DNA from: an uncultured Blautia sp.
Lineage (GTDB): Bacteria > Bacillota > Clostridia > Lachnospirales > Lachnospiraceae
Length of the DNA: 6,105 nt
Reading direction: 5' to 3'
NCBI GenBank assembly: GCA_934394545.1
Contig: CAKRRG010000113.1
Location: forward strand, 1-6,105
Both the position numbers and the translations under genes were made by a program. The notes under the pieces are model-generated. The model did no database searches. It worked only from the letters and a program-made list of their open reading frames with translations, and had not been told where the DNA came from. Shown here piece by piece: positions 4,685-6,105 of the stretch. Positions within the stretch are counted from its first letter, which is position 1. Each line of letters begins with the position of its first letter.

Positions 4685-5467
4685 TTATCTTTCAACCGTA
4701 AAATGAAATACCAGCTGTTCCTGCTCCTCCGCTGAAGTTCTTAAAGATTTTCGAATTCCGGTTGTGTCTGCAAAGATTCCACCATATGCATCAACCTTGA
4801 TCCACTTTCTGTTTACCTTTACTTCATTCCACTGGTGTGTCCAACTGCCTGCATTTACATGCCGTACTGGAACATTCGCAGCCTCACAAAGCAGCGTGTA
4901 TGCTTTTGCATATCCAGAACAGGCTGCTTTTTTCATTACCAGAGCTGCATAGGCTTCATTGCCATAATTTTTCTGGTATGCTTCTGAAGACTGGTTTAAC
5001 TGCCAGGAGCAGTGTTCTGTTAAATACCGAAACAGAACAAATGCCCGTTCTTTGGTACTTAAATCTGCAGTTACATATTTTTTTACAATTTTCTTCGCTT
5101 CCTTTTTAGCCAGGCTAAGCCTCTTTGCTTTATCTAGTTCTTTGACAATTACCTTACATTTTAAGGTTCGTTTTCCAACTTTGGCATAAATGTATGCCGT
5201 TCCGGCTTTTTTTCCCTTCACTTTACCAGAAGAAACTGAAACAACTGATTTTTTAGAAGAACTCCATTTTACTTTCTTTTTGCTTCCTGATACCTTCAGC
5301 GATGTGGAAGCTCCCCGATAGATAGTAACTGTCGATTTGTTCAGTTTCACTTTAGCCGCCTGGACATTCACCGGTCTTATAAAGACTCCAAGAAATAAAA
5401 CTGCAAATATCATCCAGGCTATTGTTAATTCCTGCATTCCTGTTTTCCGTGTTCTTACCTTTTTCAT
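4685..5467 (-). CDS. Exported Big2 plus transglutaminase-like protein
   Basis: The 260-residue protein has a basic start and a hydrophobic segment (about 14-30) followed by VNVQAAKV, where a signal peptidase could cut after QAA (residues 36-38). Residues about 39-108 form a bacterial Ig-like group 2 domain (VKLNKSTVTIYRGAS, VKWSSSKKSVVSVSSGKVKGKKAGTAYIYAK). Residues about 115-235 form a transglutaminase/protease-like domain with a complete catalytic set: Cys183 (AACSGYA), His211 (THQWNEV) and Asp226 (KVDAY). Such domains can cross-link, cleave or amidate proteins; the substrate cannot be told. Big2 domains often serve as surface spacers or adhesion modules. No LPXTG or repeat anchor is visible, so it is secreted or held by an uncut N-terminus. 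The ATG has GGAGG seven bases upstream and a promoter at 5511-5539. Confidence 0.9.
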   Translation of the reverse strand: MKKVRTRKTGMQELTIAWMIFAVLFLGVFIRPVNVQAAKVKLNKSTVTIYRGASTSLKVSGSKKKVKWSSSKKSVVSVSSGKVKGKKAGTAYIYAKVGKRTLKCKVIVKELDKAKRLSLAKKEAKKIVKKYVTADLSTKERAFVLFRYLTEHCSWQLNQSSEAYQKNYGNEAYAALVMKKAACSGYAKAYTLLCEAANVPVRHVNAGSWTHQWNEVKVNRKWIKVDAYGGIFADTTGIRKSLRTSAEEQEQLVFHFTVER

Positions 5468-5510
5468 CGTAAGCCCTCCATTTTCTGAATGATTTCCTGC
5501 TGCAGTTTTA

Positions 5511-5539
5511 ATATAACAAGTTATTTTTTTCTAAGTCAA
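5511..5539 (-). promoter_or_regulatory. Promoter of the Big2/transglutaminase gene
   Basis: TTGACT (5539-5534) and TTATAT (5516-5511) on the minus strand are 17 bases apart; TATATT one base further is an alternative. The leader would be about 37 bases. The -35 region belongs to a stretch shared with the DUF3268 promoter (AAAATCCTATTGAC, plus AGAAAAA two bases on). Confidence 0.65.
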
Positions 5540-5598
5540 TAGGATTTTGATCTTAATAAAAAAGTGATTTATCATTATCTGTCTATAGATGTGACAAA

Positions 5599-5639
5599 CT
5601 GCTGTACGACAGTTTTTTTCTTTTGCTGTCGTACAGCAG
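5599..5639 (-). terminator. Perfect 14 bp hairpin after the right-edge gene, probable terminator
   Basis: CTGCTGTACGACAG and CTGTCGTACAGCAG pair perfectly around a 13-base A-rich loop on the minus strand, 13 bases after the gene's stop codon. Only TTTG follows, so termination may be inefficient or the hairpin may instead protect the mRNA end. Each arm is itself a near palindrome (CTGT-ACAG), and the plus strand has a seven-T run inside the loop, so other roles are possible. Confidence 0.55.
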
Positions 5640-5652
5640 AATGGTTTAGTTA

Positions 5653-6105
5653 TTATTGCTGAACGGAGTCCGCTTCTTCTTGTGTGAGCTGACCATTCTT
5701 AACTGCATTAGAAATGGCTTTGTCTAATTCCTCAACTGTGGAATAATCCCCAATGTGTACTGTTTTTCCGTTAACTTTTGTTACATCAACACTATAAGAG
5801 GAAACTACATCTTCAATAGGTGGAATCATGGAGTAGGTATCGCCGTCACCGTTGTCTTTGGAATACAATACTCCTTTTTTGATACTTTCCAGAGTTTCTT
5901 TATAGCTGTCCATCATAGCATCTACGCTTTCCTGTGTAAATTCATGGAATACGCCTTCCCCATCATACCAACCATCTCCGGTTCCAATCAAAGATTCCAT
6001 TTCTTTTTTCTGTTCGTTCATCCACGCCTCGTATTCATCGGCTGTCCACCACTGCACATCCGGTGCCGCATTGTTCTTCTCATAATCTGCCTCGGCAACC
6101 CAATT
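5653..6105 (-). CDS. C-terminal part of an unidentified acidic protein, open at the right edge
   Basis: The reading frame runs without a stop to the window edge, so only the last 150 residues are seen (NWVAEADYEKNNAAPDVQWW onward). A GTG at 6055-6057 lies inside the frame but has no clear ribosome binding site and need not be a start. The visible part is soluble and acidic. It contains TADEYEAWMNEQKKEMESLIGTG, a DGWYDGEGVFHEF segment, a helix DAMMDSYKETLESIKKGV and a tail VEELDKAISNAVKNGQLTQEEADSV. I do not recognise a named domain. The pattern recalls C-terminal regions of large clostridial membrane proteins, including M56/BlaR1-type peptidases, but that is a weak impression. Translation ends in TAA followed directly by a second TAA, and a strong hairpin follows. 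Confidence 0.78.
   Translation of the reverse strand, partial: NWVAEADYEKNNAAPDVQWWTADEYEAWMNEQKKEMESLIGTGDGWYDGEGVFHEFTQESVDAMMDSYKETLESIKKGVLYSKDNGDGDTYSMIPPIEDVVSSYSVDVTKVNGKTVHIGDYSTVEELDKAISNAVKNGQLTQEEADSVQQ

Noticed and set aside
6055..6057. GTG as the true start of the right-edge gene
   Set aside because: The frame stays open to the window edge and no convincing ribosome binding site precedes the GTG, so the gene is treated as truncated by the window.

Overview
The window looks like an accessory stretch of chromosome, or an integrated element, from a low-GC Firmicute. A clostridial gut lineage such as Lachnospiraceae is most likely. The reasons are AT-rich intergenic DNA, strong AGGAGG-type ribosome binding sites, a TTG start, sigma-A type promoters, a Big2/transglutaminase surface protein, and an S1-repeat protein beside a DUF3268 zinc protein, a pairing I associate with conjugative elements and phages of this group. 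That taxonomic placement is inference. No conjugation, integrase, phage structural or replication gene is present, so the window alone cannot prove mobility.

Layout. Positions 1 to 3597 hold a minus-strand block, read from right to left. A promoter near 3597 and a leader with a long terminator-like hairpin (3501-3556) precede a three-repeat S1-domain protein (2514-3473). After a 74-base gap with its own promoter comes a tight run of genes: a DUF3268 zinc-binding protein (1981-2439), a membrane protein with a PH-like middle domain (1310-1984), a soluble protein of unknown family (604-1296), a two-helix membrane protein starting at TTG (135-641), and finally the first 13 codons of a cold-shock protein cut by the left window edge (1-40). 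The gap before the cold-shock gene is filled by three predicted RNA helices, one of them a convincing copy of a tRNA T-arm.

Positions 3598 to 3851 are AT-rich and non-coding as far as I can see. Positions 3852 to 4659 hold a plus-strand type II toxin-antitoxin operon: a promoter with palindromes in and beside it, a Phd/YefM antitoxin, a RelE-family toxin with a complete set of active-site residues, and a terminator hairpin. Positions 4685 to 6105 return to the minus strand, with an exported Big2 plus transglutaminase-like protein and the C-terminal part of an unidentified acidic protein that enters from the right edge.

How the parts may work together. The S1 protein, the zinc protein and the cold-shock protein are all of families that bind, or may bind, nucleic acids, and they share a strand with two unknown membrane proteins in a coupled gene order. 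Two RNA structures in this block, the S1 leader hairpin and the cold-shock leader, keep G-U pairs that work only on the transcribed strand, which suggests they act as RNA. These leaders and the uncharacterised operon are the best candidates for something undescribed. The toxin-antitoxin pair and the surface protein are recognisable families.
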